DNA of 31,770 nucleotides. Source: a virus. Under the pieces are notes generated by a model. That model saw nothing but the letters and a program-made list of their open reading frames with translations. It did no database searches and was not told the origin of the DNA. Each line of letters begins with the position of its first letter. Positions within the stretch are counted from its first letter, which is position 1. The stretch is from positions 1-31,770 of IMG/VR virus record IMGVR_UViG_3300023082_000029. The stretch is one strand, 5' to 3'. Made by a program: the position numbers and the translations under genes. This document shows positions 1 through 7,192 of the stretch, piece by piece.

Positions 1-2
1 AA

Positions 3-158
3 AAGTCAAAAAGAATTTGGACACTGAAAAAAACATTGTTCACGACGCTCGATACTTTCCTAAATCTAGGCGAGCCTGAAATGTTCAATCGGTTGCTAAA
101 TAAGCTGCAATCAAGGCCAGATTTATTTCCAAGATCTCTGACGATAAAACACCTGTAA
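3..158 (+). CDS. C-terminal end of an unrecognised protein (partial)
   Basis: One reading frame is open from the window edge to a TAA at 156-158, giving about 51 residues rich in Leu, Lys and Arg (it ends ...TIKHL). The other two forward frames carry stops early in this stretch. It lies just upstream of the small terminase gene in the same direction, so it is probably the tail end of the preceding gene in the packaging operon. There is too little sequence to assign a family, and its start lies outside the window. Confidence 0.4.
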   Translation, partial: KSKRIWTLKKTLFTTLDTFLNLGEPEMFNRLLNKLQSRPDLFPRSLTIKHL

Positions 159-180
159 ACAGTGAGGAAACAGTGAGGAA
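159..180 (+). repeat. Tandem 11-bp repeat covering the ribosome-binding region of the small terminase gene
   Basis: The 11-mer ACAGTGAGGAA occurs twice back to back (159-169 and 170-180) and ends directly at the ATG at 181. Each copy contains the purine-rich GAGGAA. The second copy abuts the start codon and is too close to act as a Shine-Dalgarno, while the first lies about 11 bases upstream. The duplication may therefore have moved the functional site away from the start. Confidence 0.7.
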
Positions 181-486
181 ATGGCAAAAAAAGAAGCATC
201 AAAAAACCTAACCCCTTTTAAGAAAGGAGTATCCGGAAATCCTAGCGGAAGACCTAAAAAACTTCCTAATATTGACACATTGCTTGCAGAGGTTTTAGGG
301 TCAGATGATGATGAAAAATCAGAAGCTAAAGCTGTCATCAAAGCATTGCTTACTCAGGCCAAGAGGGGTAATGTGAGGGCCATAGAGGTGTTACTTGAGC
401 GTGCTTACGGAAAGCCTAAACAGGTAATTGATCAAACATTGGACATCACGAGTTTCAGTCTAAAAGACTTGGTTAAATTCAAGTAG
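181..486 (+). CDS. Small terminase subunit-like protein (DUF5681 type)
   Basis: The protein has 101 residues. Near the N terminus (about residues 13-27) it has the FKKGVSGNPSGRPKK signature typical of DUF5681, a family found next to large terminases and thought to recognise phage DNA for packaging. The rest is a helical, charged segment (AVIKALLTQAKRGNVRAIEVL) that could form the DNA-binding or oligomerisation helices. The stop codon abuts the ATG of the large terminase, so the two genes are translationally adjacent. The start follows a GAGGAA-containing tandem repeat. Family assignment is from the motif; the terminase role is inferred from position. Confidence 0.75.
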   Translation: MAKKEASKNLTPFKKGVSGNPSGRPKKLPNIDTLLAEVLGSDDDEKSEAKAVIKALLTQAKRGNVRAIEVLLERAYGKPKQVIDQTLDITSFSLKDLVKFK

Positions 487-1749
487 ATGATTGTACTCAA
501 TAAAAAGTACGCCACGCTGATATCAGAAGCCGTAAGATATCATATCATAATCGGCGGACGTGGATCCGGAAAGTCATTCAGTGTAAATACTTTTCTTTGC
601 CTGCTGATGCTAGAGAAGAATCAAAAGATTCTATTCCTACGTAAAACATTAACATCAGCCTATCTATCCATAATCCCAGAGTTCCAGGAGAAGATATCAT
701 TGATGGGACTTGAAAGTCTATTCGATGTTACCAAGACTGAAATCATAAACAAAAAGAATGGGAATACAATTTATTTTCGAGGTATTCAAACGGGGAGTAA
801 AGACAACACCGCAAACCTTAAATCGCTGCAAGGGATCAATACACTAGTGATTGATGAGGCGGAAGAACTTACGGAAGAAGATATTTTCGACCGCATCGAT
901 TTGTCTGTCCGTCAAAAAGGAGTGCAAAACAGGGTAATTGTAATCATGAACCCAGCTAAGAAAACGCACTTTGTTTACAAAAGATTCTTTGAGCCGGGAA
1001 AAGTTGAGTCTGGATTTAATGGTGTGATTGATAATGTGAATTACATACATACCACTTATGAAGATAACATTGACAATTTAGATGAAGGTTTTATTGAACA
1101 GGTTGAAATACTGAGATTAAAGAACCTAAAAAAATTCAAACATGTTGTTGGTGGTGAATGGGCTGATGTAAACGAAGAAGACGCTTTATGGCTACAAAGT
1201 ACAATTGATAGGAATAGGCTTTACGACAAGCCAGTATTTAAGCGTATAGTTGTCGCTATTGACCCGGCCGTAACCAGTAAGGACACCTCAGACGAAACGG
1301 GTATAGTAGTAGTTGGGCTCGGATACGATGATCACGTTTACCCTCTGGAAGATAAATCTGGCATATACACCCCTACTGATTGGTGTACGCATGCAATTAT
1401 GCTGTACAGGAAATATCAGGCGGACAGAATTGTGGGCGAGGTTAATAATGGAGGTGATCTAATCGAAACCGTTTTAAGGACCATAGACAAAAATATTCCC
1501 TATACCGGTGTCCATGCTACCCGAGATAAATTTACGCGAGCAGAACCCGTGGCTGCGCTTTATGAGCAGGGGAAAGCGCATCATGTAGGTGTATTAACCG
1601 AACTCGAATATGAACAGACGTCATGGGAAGCTAAAAAAGGGGAAAAATCACCTAATAGGATTGATGCCTTAGTTTGGGCTGTAGCGGAGTTGCTACCCGA
1701 GATGTCTAAACCAATATCAAACCTTGGAATCTTCGGATCAATACGATAA
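487..1749 (+). CDS. terL: Terminase large subunit (ATPase/nuclease)
   Basis: This 420-residue protein is the packaging motor that pumps DNA into the prohead and cuts it. The ATPase domain shows a Walker A motif GGRGSGKS (residues 23-30) and a Walker B VIDEAEE (121-127). The C-terminal RNase H-like nuclease shows acidic residues in AIDPA (D259), GEVNNGGD (E318) and RIDALVWA (D393). Length and motif order fit the PBSX/phage terminase_3 type. It follows the small terminase with no gap and is separated from the portal gene by a 69-bp promoter region. Confidence 0.95.
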   Translation: MIVLNKKYATLISEAVRYHIIIGGRGSGKSFSVNTFLCLLMLEKNQKILFLRKTLTSAYLSIIPEFQEKISLMGLESLFDVTKTEIINKKNGNTIYFRGIQTGSKDNTANLKSLQGINTLVIDEAEELTEEDIFDRIDLSVRQKGVQNRVIVIMNPAKKTHFVYKRFFEPGKVESGFNGVIDNVNYIHTTYEDNIDNLDEGFIEQVEILRLKNLKKFKHVVGGEWADVNEEDALWLQSTIDRNRLYDKPVFKRIVVAIDPAVTSKDTSDETGIVVVGLGYDDHVYPLEDKSGIYTPTDWCTHAIMLYRKYQADRIVGEVNNGGDLIETVLRTIDKNIPYTGVHATRDKFTRAEPVAALYEQGKAHHVGVLTELEYEQTSWEAKKGEKSPNRIDALVWAVAELLPEMSKPISNLGIFGSIR

Positions 1750-1752
1750 CCG

Positions 1753-1814
1753 CTTACTAATAACCACAAGTAAATCAACGCTCATGTTTACCATATTCGC
1801 GCGAGGTAATTTTG
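1753..1814 (+). promoter_or_regulatory. Phage promoter: dyad box plus -7 element driving the portal gene
   Basis: A 22-bp box at 1753-1774 contains TTACT (1754-1758), ten bases, then AGTAA (1769-1773), an inverted repeat. Exactly 54 bp downstream of the box start lies TAATTTTG (1807-1814), a perfect Bacteroidota TAnnTTTG -7 element, and the portal ATG follows 4 bp later. The same arrangement with the same 54-bp offset recurs at 12090 and 24206. No clear -33 TTTG is present, which suggests an activator at the dyad replaces it. The spacing to ATG predicts a leaderless or nearly leaderless transcript. Confidence 0.75.
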
Positions 1815-1818
1815 TTTA

Positions 1819-3276
1819 ATGGAGTTATCAAAGCTTACCAGCCTCATCACGACCGATCCAAAGACGCTGATTGAAAAGATCAGGTCCTCACGCCCGAATG
1901 AAGAAATAAAATCTATTCAGCCGGAAGATCACGAGGTAATGGATGATACAATTCGTAAGAACAGAGAGGTTGAAGTTGGTAACGGTATCATTGATCCGAA
2001 CACGAGACAAGAGGGAACGCGTAAGACCTACGAACCAGTAACGAGGATACCATCACCCATAGAGAAAAATATAATAGACTGGGCAGCGCAAATGGCAGCG
2101 GGAACGCCAGTCGAATGCCATGCCTTACCTGGAAATGAAACTGAGCAAACCCTTTACGATATGGTCAAACATACGTTGAGGGAAAACAAGACAGAATTTC
2201 TCGATAAAACTGTTGTCCGGTTGATGGGTACCTATAAGCGTTGTGCTGAGGTTTGGTTTAGTGAAGATTGCGATGAGTTTTACTGGGGTGAATTGGGTAA
2301 GTTTAAAAAGCGCATGCGTATGATGATGTTGTCCGCTGAAACCGGCGATACTATTTACCTGGTCACCAATAACGTCGGCGATGCTATTGCGTTAACCCGT
2401 GAGTACAAGATCAAAGATGACGAGGATAAGGACGTCGAAATGTTCGACATCTGGATCAATGGCGCTTATATCACTTTTTCAGCAAGCACGGGGGGAGATT
2501 GGAAAATGCTTGAAAACAGAAAGCAAACCTACAAAAAAGCATCATTTGTTTACTACTCTCAGGACCGTTTGGAGTATGAAGATATTACCCAGAAAAGAAA
2601 ACGACTTGAAATACTCGATTCGGATCATGCAGATCAGAACCTTGCCACTGGTTCGCCAATCATAGTTGCTAAAGGCATTGTTACTTTGGGTAAACGAGGG
2701 GAAACAGGTAAAGTGTTTCAGGTTGACGGTAAAGATGGTGACATGAAGATTCTTGAAGCAGCAGGGTCGCCTGAGTCGCTAAAGATGGAACGTGAGAACC
2801 TGTTGAACGGGATATACTACGACACCAACACGCCAAACATGAGCATATTTGACGCTGAGGGAATGGGCGCTAATACGCCAGGCATCACGATTAAACTTCG
2901 CTTCCTACCTGCTACATTGAAAGCAATGAACAAGCAGTCTGGAGCATGGGGAATGGGCGTACAACGTAGGTATAACTTCCTTAAATCAGCCATGGCAGTG
3001 ATTAACACTAAAGTTGCCAGTGCTGTTGGCTTGGTGATCAGTCCTCGTTTTCAGGTTTATCTTCCAAGCAACGATACCGAAAACTACAATAACATAATTG
3101 CCCTGGTTGCTGCAGGTTTGATGAGTACAAAGACCGCTGTAACAAAATTAGGATTAGTTGACAATATAGAAGACGAGATCCTAGCTATCGAAGCAGAAGT
3201 TGCTAAACGAAGCAAAGCGGCAATGGACCTTGCAGCAGCAAGCAAAGCACCAGCAAACGAAACACAAAACGTATAG
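1819..3276 (+). CDS. Portal protein
   Basis: The 485-residue protein directly follows the large terminase, which is the standard place for the dodecameric portal through which DNA enters and leaves the capsid. Size and composition fit the SPP1 gp6-like portal class. It has a charged N terminus, a long central mixed alpha/beta core, a conserved-looking helical stretch around residues 350-400 rich in Ala, Met and Gly, and an Ala/Lys-rich helical tail (AEVAKRSKAAMDLAAASKAP). The start at 1819 is fixed by the promoter 4 bp upstream. The assignment rests on order, length and character rather than a single diagnostic motif. Confidence 0.8.
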   Translation: MELSKLTSLITTDPKTLIEKIRSSRPNEEIKSIQPEDHEVMDDTIRKNREVEVGNGIIDPNTRQEGTRKTYEPVTRIPSPIEKNIIDWAAQMAAGTPVECHALPGNETEQTLYDMVKHTLRENKTEFLDKTVVRLMGTYKRCAEVWFSEDCDEFYWGELGKFKKRMRMMMLSAETGDTIYLVTNNVGDAIALTREYKIKDDEDKDVEMFDIWINGAYITFSASTGGDWKMLENRKQTYKKASFVYYSQDRLEYEDITQKRKRLEILDSDHADQNLATGSPIIVAKGIVTLGKRGETGKVFQVDGKDGDMKILEAAGSPESLKMERENLLNGIYYDTNTPNMSIFDAEGMGANTPGITIKLRFLPATLKAMNKQSGAWGMGVQRRYNFLKSAMAVINTKVASAVGLVISPRFQVYLPSNDTENYNNIIALVAAGLMSTKTAVTKLGLVDNIEDEILAIEAEVAKRSKAAMDLAAASKAPANETQNV

Positions 3277-3280
3277 CATT

Positions 3281-3748
3281 ATGAACGTAGAAGAAATACC
3301 CTCAAACGAATTGGTTGTAATGACTAACTTTTGGCATAGAGCATTTAATGCAGCAGGGTGCGACCCGATGTGCCACAATTGCAAGTCGATGATACAGGTA
3401 GGAAACAGATTTAAATTAGCTACGATAGAAACATCGGATAGTTACGTCGCAGGCGACAGCTTAGAGCTTAAAGTCGCGGTATTAAAAGGCGAAGTAGTAC
3501 CGAGTAAAAAAGTAGTTAAGGAATATTTTGATTTCGAGATACGGACTGAATTTAAATCGCATGATACCAAAGGCTTAAATAGGTTAGTAGATAAATTTAA
3601 AACTCATACCAAGGAAGTAATGCTTTGCGACAAGTGTACACCAGAGGATTACAAAAAACTGCAAATAGAGATACTTGAAGGTAGAATTATAGAGAGGGAC
3701 AAGCCAAAAGGCGGATGTTTCAGGATTAATGGTAAAATAATACACTAA
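3281..3748 (+). CDS. Putative zinc-binding protein of unknown function
   Basis: The ATG at 3281 lies 4 bp after the portal stop; an upstream in-frame start would overlap the portal by more than 75 bp and is less likely. The 155-residue product has cysteine pairs C31-x2-C34 (with C27 nearby) and C116-x2-C119, and a further C146. This is consistent with a split zinc ribbon. The rest is Lys-rich with alternating beta and helical character (LELKVAVLKGEVVP). I do not recognise the family. Its place right after the portal suggests a head-related or packaging-accessory role, but that is inference only. Confidence 0.7.
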   Translation: MNVEEIPSNELVVMTNFWHRAFNAAGCDPMCHNCKSMIQVGNRFKLATIETSDSYVAGDSLELKVAVLKGEVVPSKKVVKEYFDFEIRTEFKSHDTKGLNRLVDKFKTHTKEVMLCDKCTPEDYKKLQIEILEGRIIERDKPKGGCFRINGKIIH

Positions 3749-3761
3749 ACCATATAATTAT

Positions 3762-3896
3762 ATGAAAAACTTTACAATATCACTCGGGATCGGACTTAAT
3801 ATGTTTTTTGCCGACTTCCACACCGTATTGGCCCAGCCAGAGGAAAAAGCAAAATACAGGTTTGAGAATCCACGATTGAATAGGAGGAAAAGGTAA
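3762..3896 (+). CDS. Small basic protein (44 aa)
   Basis: The ATG at 3762 opens a 44-codon frame ending at TAA 3894-3896, whose last base is the first base of the next ATG (TAATG overlap). The N terminus is mildly hydrophobic (FTISLGIGLNMFFADF) and could be a short signal or membrane segment. The C terminus is Arg/Lys rich. The overlap coupling with the next gene is the main support. Function unknown. Confidence 0.5.
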   Translation: MKNFTISLGIGLNMFFADFHTVLAQPEEKAKYRFENPRLNRRKR

Positions 3897-4255
3897 TGCT
3901 GGATACAGAACAAAAGGTTGATCAGTTTCTAGCGTTACTGAAAACCGAAATCATGGCAGCCAAAATGGTGGAAGGTGAAAGAGGACCATATATCACAGCT
4001 AAACATAAGCAAAGCGAGGTGCATTGCGATATGGTCAATAACTCGCTAGCCATACATGGTACTGTATTCAAAGAGATAACAGTGCATATTGCTAAAGAGC
4101 CAATACAAGCAGCTACGATTTCAACAGACAGGGAAAGCTATTCGATAGTTACCGGAAGGATAAGCGATATGGATGCTATTGCCTTTTACGACCTCGGTAC
4201 TGGTAGCATGGAGCAATCGGTAAGGCCATTACCCGAATGGGCTGAAATGTTGTAG
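3896..4255 (+). CDS. Hypothetical protein (119 aa)
   Basis: A strong Shine-Dalgarno AGGAGG at 3882-3887 lies 8 bases before this ATG, which fixes the start. The product has an N-terminal helix (TEQKVDQFLALLKTEIMAAK) followed by beta-rich sequence. It contains no motif I recognise. It is two bases upstream of the kinase-like gene, so the two are probably cotranscribed and may act together. Confidence 0.7.
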   Translation: MLDTEQKVDQFLALLKTEIMAAKMVEGERGPYITAKHKQSEVHCDMVNNSLAIHGTVFKEITVHIAKEPIQAATISTDRESYSIVTGRISDMDAIAFYDLGTGSMEQSVRPLPEWAEML

Positions 4256-4257
4256 AT

Positions 4258-4737
4258 ATGGGCGCATCCGTACATACTGACTTCTTGGACCTGTTTAAGA
4301 ACGACTGGTTCCTATTGGGTGACCTAACCGACCTGTTTATCGGTGGTATTATCGCAGAAGGCTGTTCACGTTCGGTATTTGACTTTAACCTTAATCCGAA
4401 TTGGGTAGTTAAAATTGATAGATCAGGACAATTTCACAATGTATCTGAATGGGATATATGGCATAGCGTGAAGGAATATACCGAGTACAGCAAGTTCTTG
4501 GCACCATGTCATCACCTGTCACAATGCGGACGTGTATTGATTCAGCAGAAGACGTATCCCATTACGGGAGAGTTGCCTATTCAAATACCAAACTTCATTG
4601 CTGATATTAAAAGCGATAACTGGGGGATGATTGGAGAGCGGGTTGTGTGCCATGATTATGCGAATCATAACTTCTTTACAAAGGATAAGTTGGCGATGGT
4701 TGCTCACGATTGGGATTATCCGGGTGGACAAAAATAA
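4258..4737 (+). CDS. Minimal protein-kinase-like fold protein (159 aa)
   Basis: The residues match the order and spacing of a protein-kinase core. A Gly-rich loop-like segment (G30...G35CSRSVF) is followed by VVKID with K52 at the place of the ATP-binding lysine, then E64 in a helix, a hinge-like stretch near 83-97, HDYANHN with D133 and N138 (D+5 to N, as in HRDLKPEN), and HDWD with D151. The Asn to metal-binding Asp distance is 13, the same as in PKA. The protein ends eight residues after D151, so the activation loop and most of the C-lobe are missing. It could be a small-molecule or protein kinase, or a pseudokinase-like structural protein. The motif match is seen directly; activity is inference. 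Confidence 0.6.
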   Translation: MGASVHTDFLDLFKNDWFLLGDLTDLFIGGIIAEGCSRSVFDFNLNPNWVVKIDRSGQFHNVSEWDIWHSVKEYTEYSKFLAPCHHLSQCGRVLIQQKTYPITGELPIQIPNFIADIKSDNWGMIGERVVCHDYANHNFFTKDKLAMVAHDWDYPGGQK

Positions 4738-4761
4738 TTTTAATTTATTTTCATTATCCAC

Positions 4762-4792
4762 TTGCGAATACAAATAATAAAGTATATATTTG
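4762..4792 (+). promoter_or_regulatory. Host-type promoter upstream of the tRNA region
   Basis: TTG at 4762-4764 (in CTTG) is followed 20 bp later by TATATTTG at 4785-4792. This matches the Bacteroidota TTTG / TAnnTTTG promoter arrangement. A transcript would start near 4796 and run toward the tRNA, although two hairpins lie between them. It lacks the dyad box seen at the structural-gene promoters. Confidence 0.5.
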
Positions 4793-4807
4793 AATATACA
4801 AAAACGG

Positions 4808-4831
4808 AATAGCCTTAACGGGTTATTTTTT
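4808..4831 (+). terminator. Intrinsic terminator-like hairpin
   Basis: AATAGCC (4808-4814) pairs with GGTTATT (4821-4827), with one G-T wobble and a six-base loop, and is followed by a run of T to 4831. It lies only about 12 bases after the predicted start from 4785-4792, so it might act as an attenuator rather than a simple end. Confidence 0.5.
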
Positions 4832-4855
4832 GTGGTTAAAATATCCGAAATAGGA

Positions 4856-4871
4856 TTGGATTAATAAAGTA
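4856..4871 (+). repeat. 16-bp dispersed repeat, copy 1
   Basis: TTGGATTAATAAAGTA is repeated exactly at 16883-16898. A shorter TAATAAAGTA core also occurs at 4775-4784. The copies at 4856 and 16883 each follow a terminator hairpin, so the element may be a promoter or operator part. Confidence 0.6.
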
Positions 4872-4881
4872 TTTACATATT

Positions 4882-4898
4882 GCCCCTCGGGGCTTTTT
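4882..4898 (+). terminator. Intrinsic terminator
   Basis: GCCC(CTCG)GGGC forms a tight tetraloop hairpin followed by TTTTT at 4894-4898. This is a short but canonical rho-independent form. Confidence 0.6.
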
Positions 4899-5010
4899 AC
4901 CTTAACAATCACTACGTGTAGTGTGATGTAATAGAAACAAAGAAGGTCCGGTAAATCCTCCGGAATGGCGATCAAAACGTCATGGAAACCCTGGGTTGTT
5001 GAGGTTAATT

Positions 5011-5083
5011 GGTACTGTAGCACGATTGGAAGTGTGCCTGACTGTCGCTCAGGAGGTAGAGGGTTCGAACCCCTTCAGTACCG
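5011..5083 (+). tRNA. tRNA-Asp (anticodon GUC)
   Basis: A full cloverleaf can be folded. The acceptor GGTACTG pairs perfectly with CAGTACC. The D stem is GCAC/GTGT with GG in the loop. The anticodon stem is CCTGA/TCAGG with loop CTGTCGC (anticodon GTC). A five-base variable loop follows, then the T stem GAGGG/CCCTT with loop TTCGAAC. The discriminator base is G at 5083, the identity base for aspartyl-tRNA synthetase. CCA is not encoded, as is common in Bacteroidota. A phage-borne tRNA usually supplements decoding during infection. Confidence 0.93.
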
Positions 5084-5139
5084 CAAGGCCTAGCCAACCA
5101 GAGGAACGATATCGCCTCGCCGGCTCTTAGTAGATAGAA

Positions 5140-5164
5140 AAGCGGGTGCGTATAGTGCCCGCTT
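5140..5164 (+). terminator. Hairpin downstream of tRNA-Asp
   Basis: AAGCGGG (5140-5146) pairs with CCCGCTT (5158-5164), followed by TTATTGT-type sequence that is only weakly T-rich. It probably ends or processes the tRNA transcript before the gene at 5192. Confidence 0.45.
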
Positions 5165-5191
5165 ATTGTAAAGCAACTTAAATCACTACAT

Positions 5192-5689
5192 ATGAATACT
5201 ACGGATAGCACACTTCCGAAACAGAGCCACTCATCTATAAAGCGTGAGGCGAGATTAGCGAATCAAGGTAAAAAACAATTCGGTGGTAAGCTGGATAACT
5301 TCACCGATAACAGAGATCGGCATTTCAGTCAGCGGATGTTGAAAGCTTATTTAAGAGGGCATGACAGATTTGCTTTTGGCTTTACCAACCAGAAAGATGA
5401 ATCAGGAATACTTCACAGGGTTAATCAATACCACGATGTTATTCTAACTGATGATTTCAGAGATCCTAAGCTGGTAGATAAACTACTTGCCAATGGTTAC
5501 ACTGATCCGGGAAAGGTATTTGGTGGTACCAAGCCAAGCAAAAGGCAATTGAAGGATATCATATCTAAAAGAATTGAGTCTGAACGTAATGAAAATGATA
5601 AGGCTATAAAAGCAATTGGCGAGGTTGGAATAGCTGCATCTAAAGCCGGTTCTGCAATGCAGAAGATAGCTAAATTCTTCGGTAAATAA
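5192..5689 (+). CDS. Hypothetical protein (165 aa) with small-residue amphipathic C terminus
   Basis: The product begins with a Ser/Thr/Lys-rich disordered segment. Its centre is Asp/Arg rich (DNRDRHFSQRMLKAYLRGHDR), and it ends in a helix rich in Ala, Gly and Lys (VGIAASKAGSAMQKIAKFFGK). Such a tail resembles membrane-active or scaffold-type amphipathic helices. I recognise no family. It is isolated between two hairpin-rich non-coding stretches, unlike the tightly coupled genes around it. A virion or DNA-ejection protein is one possibility, but nothing proves it. Confidence 0.7.
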   Translation: MNTTDSTLPKQSHSSIKREARLANQGKKQFGGKLDNFTDNRDRHFSQRMLKAYLRGHDRFAFGFTNQKDESGILHRVNQYHDVILTDDFRDPKLVDKLLANGYTDPGKVFGGTKPSKRQLKDIISKRIESERNENDKAIKAIGEVGIAASKAGSAMQKIAKFFGK

Positions 5690-5810
5690 AATTAAAGTCC
5701 TGTTGTCGCCGGGAATCCATAGGCACGGGCATAGCAAAAAAAACAGAGAGCAGAGGCGGCATAATTGCAGTCGTCAGACAGTAGTGGTTTAAGCTACAGA
5801 GATCGATGTA

Positions 5811-5837
5811 AGCCCCGGTGAGAATGTAGCCGGGGCT
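5811..5837 (+). other. Perfect GC-rich stem-loop in an intergenic region
   Basis: AGCCCCGG (5811-5818) pairs perfectly with CCGGGGCT (5830-5837) around an 11-base loop. There is no T run after it, so it is more likely a structured RNA element or processing site than a terminator. The rest of 5690-5810 has no gene that I can see. Confidence 0.5.
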
Positions 5838-5869
5838 ATGGTACTAGGTTAGGATTAGGTGTATGTTGA

Positions 5870-5898
5870 AAGCCGGGGTTAACGCTCCGGTTTATTTT
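5870..5898 (+). terminator. Terminator-like hairpin before the accessory gene block
   Basis: AAGCCGG (5870-5876) pairs with CCGGTTT (5887-5893), with one G-T pair and a ten-base loop, followed by ATTTT. It separates the gene at 5192 from the accessory operon starting at 5921. Confidence 0.45.
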
Positions 5899-5920
5899 GT
5901 AACTCAAAAATTAGAATAAT

Positions 5921-6238
5921 ATGGAACCAGTTTCAACACAAGAGAGGATAATCCTTTCCATGAGCCTTATAGGCTTATTGTCTAATGACTTAAATATTGT
6001 AAACATACAAATGGCCTCGCTGCCAATCGATGGTGTTTATGCTAAACAATTTCAGCAAGAAAGAGAACAGTATCTATCTTCTGTAGCAGACAGACTAGCT
6101 GTAATTGCTGAAGAAATAGCTGACTTTATGAATTCTGCTGATGCCGTTGATGAAAGTATTATTTCAGTTGCAGATCCGATTATACAACTGATTCAGCCAA
6201 ATGAAACCCCATTAAACGAGGGAGGTGATAATGGATAG
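5921..6238 (+). CDS. Hypothetical protein (105 aa), helical
   Basis: The sequence is mostly helical with hydrophobic heptad-like positions (LSMSLIGLLSNDLNIVNIQM, then DRLAVIAEEIADFMNSADAV). It has no recognised motif. It is the first gene of a tightly packed rightward block and overlaps the YopX-like gene by 8 bp. The SD for that next gene lies inside its final codons, indicating translational coupling. Confidence 0.7.
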   Translation: MEPVSTQERIILSMSLIGLLSNDLNIVNIQMASLPIDGVYAKQFQQEREQYLSSVADRLAVIAEEIADFMNSADAVDESIISVADPIIQLIQPNETPLNEGGDNG

Positions 6239-6641
6239 GTTTAAATTCAGGGCGTGGGACGGTCAATTTAAAACCATGGCTTATGGATCGTTAACGCAAG
6301 ATAGGTGGTATTCAAAAACAGGTTTTTTAGATGTTTCATCTGGCGGACTGGAAGGATGCGATATCATGCAATGCACAGGGCTTAAGGACATGGAGGGACA
6401 TCATGTATTCGAAGGAGACAGATTTGAAGGTGAAGAGCCCCAAGAGTATTACTTAGTCGTTTGGAATGCGAATGAGGCGAGATTTCAGCTAGACTATTAC
6501 GGATTTGACGAATACACTGGTGAGGGCGGGCAAGAGGTTTTTGCATCTGAAATTAGTCGGATTGACGAAAATATGATTGATATGTCTTCTGTATCAGTAA
6601 TGAAGGTAATCGGAAATATTTATCAAGCACTCACTCCATGA
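6231..6641 (+). CDS. YopX-family protein
   Basis: The 136-residue product begins DRFKFRAWDGQFKTM, contains QCTGLKDMEGHHVFEGDRFE, and ends VIGNIYQAL. These are the hallmark segments of the YopX family (KFRAWD, TGLKDKNG, YEGD, IGNIYE) of small phage proteins of unknown function. The ATG at 6231 is preferred over an upstream in-frame GTG at 6225 because GGAGG (6221-6225) lies 5 bases before it. It overlaps the preceding gene by 8 bp and the following micropeptide gene by 4 bp. Confidence 0.9.
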   Translation: MDRFKFRAWDGQFKTMAYGSLTQDRWYSKTGFLDVSSGGLEGCDIMQCTGLKDMEGHHVFEGDRFEGEEPQEYYLVVWNANEARFQLDYYGFDEYTGEGGQEVFASEISRIDENMIDMSSVSVMKVIGNIYQALTP

Positions 6642-6727
6642 TCGCATTCCTAATCATCATCATAGGCATACCAACAGTTGGCATCAGTATGGATTTAATC
6701 ACCCATCATAAACGTAAGAGATTATGA
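6638..6727 (+). CDS. Membrane micropeptide (29 aa)
   Basis: The ATG overlaps the YopX stop (ATGA), and its own TGA overlaps the next ATG (ATGA). The peptide begins with a single hydrophobic helix (IAFLIIIIGIPTVGI) and ends in a basic tail (HHKRKRL), typical of a one-pass inner-membrane peptide. The double four-base overlap strongly suggests real translation. Function unknown; holin-like or regulatory roles are possible. Confidence 0.6.
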   Translation: MIAFLIIIIGIPTVGISMDLITHHKRKRL

Positions 6728-7170
6728 GTAAAAATAAATTGTACACCGACAACTCAGGATGGGTAAGGTGTTTAAACTCTAAAGAAGCTGCACTGGAGTA
6801 CTTTAAAGAGTGCGCTGCAAGATATAATCAATATCAATGGCATGTTGATTTCGCAACGACAATAGATGAAATTAAGGAAGTTGAAACGCCTTTCAAGGCG
6901 GAGAAAGCAATATACAATGGAGAGTCATACTCTGAATATTGTTCTGATTTGCTGGATAATTGGTTGGAAAGTGCGTGCAAAGACCCGAGGTATGTGAGGC
7001 CAGTAAGAGAATACGATGAATGTCATGGTGAAGATAACGTTTCTTTCGTCTATACTAATGCCGGTACACGCCTTGTTGAACGTGCGCTTACAAGGCTAAA
7101 TGCGGTGGGATATCACCATTATGATTGTTTAGATACTGAAATAAGCAGTTCACTATACAGAGAGTTTTAA
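6724..7170 (+). CDS. Hypothetical protein (148 aa)
   Basis: A soluble, acidic and aromatic-rich protein with several Cys residues (RCLNSKEAALEYFKECAARY, and ECHGEDN). I recognise no domain. Its start overlaps the stop of the membrane micropeptide by four bases, so it is part of the same coupled block. Composition is similar to its neighbours. Confidence 0.7.
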   Translation: MSKNKLYTDNSGWVRCLNSKEAALEYFKECAARYNQYQWHVDFATTIDEIKEVETPFKAEKAIYNGESYSEYCSDLLDNWLESACKDPRYVRPVREYDECHGEDNVSFVYTNAGTRLVERALTRLNAVGYHHYDCLDTEISSSLYREF

Positions 7171-7192
7171 TCACCCGTAGCCGCAGGAAATC

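Larger units (their letters stand above)
4738..5191 (+). other. Non-coding region with promoter, hairpins and tRNA-Asp
   Basis: This 454-bp gap between two protein genes holds a promoter candidate at 4762-4792, terminator-like hairpins at 4808-4831 and 4882-4898, the tRNA at 5011-5083 and a GC-rich hairpin at 5140-5164. Between them lie a 16-bp element repeated at 16883, a TCCGG/CCGGA inverted repeat near 4947, and a CGATATCG palindrome near 5107. No convincing further tRNA or protein frame was found. Confidence 0.7.

Noticed and set aside
4900-5010. A second tRNA upstream of tRNA-Asp
   Set aside because: A TCCGG/CCGGA hairpin is present but there is no T-arm consensus or matching acceptor stem.
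5690-5810. Degenerate tRNA or small protein gene in the gap before 5811
   Set aside because: No cloverleaf and no frame with start signal and plausible composition.
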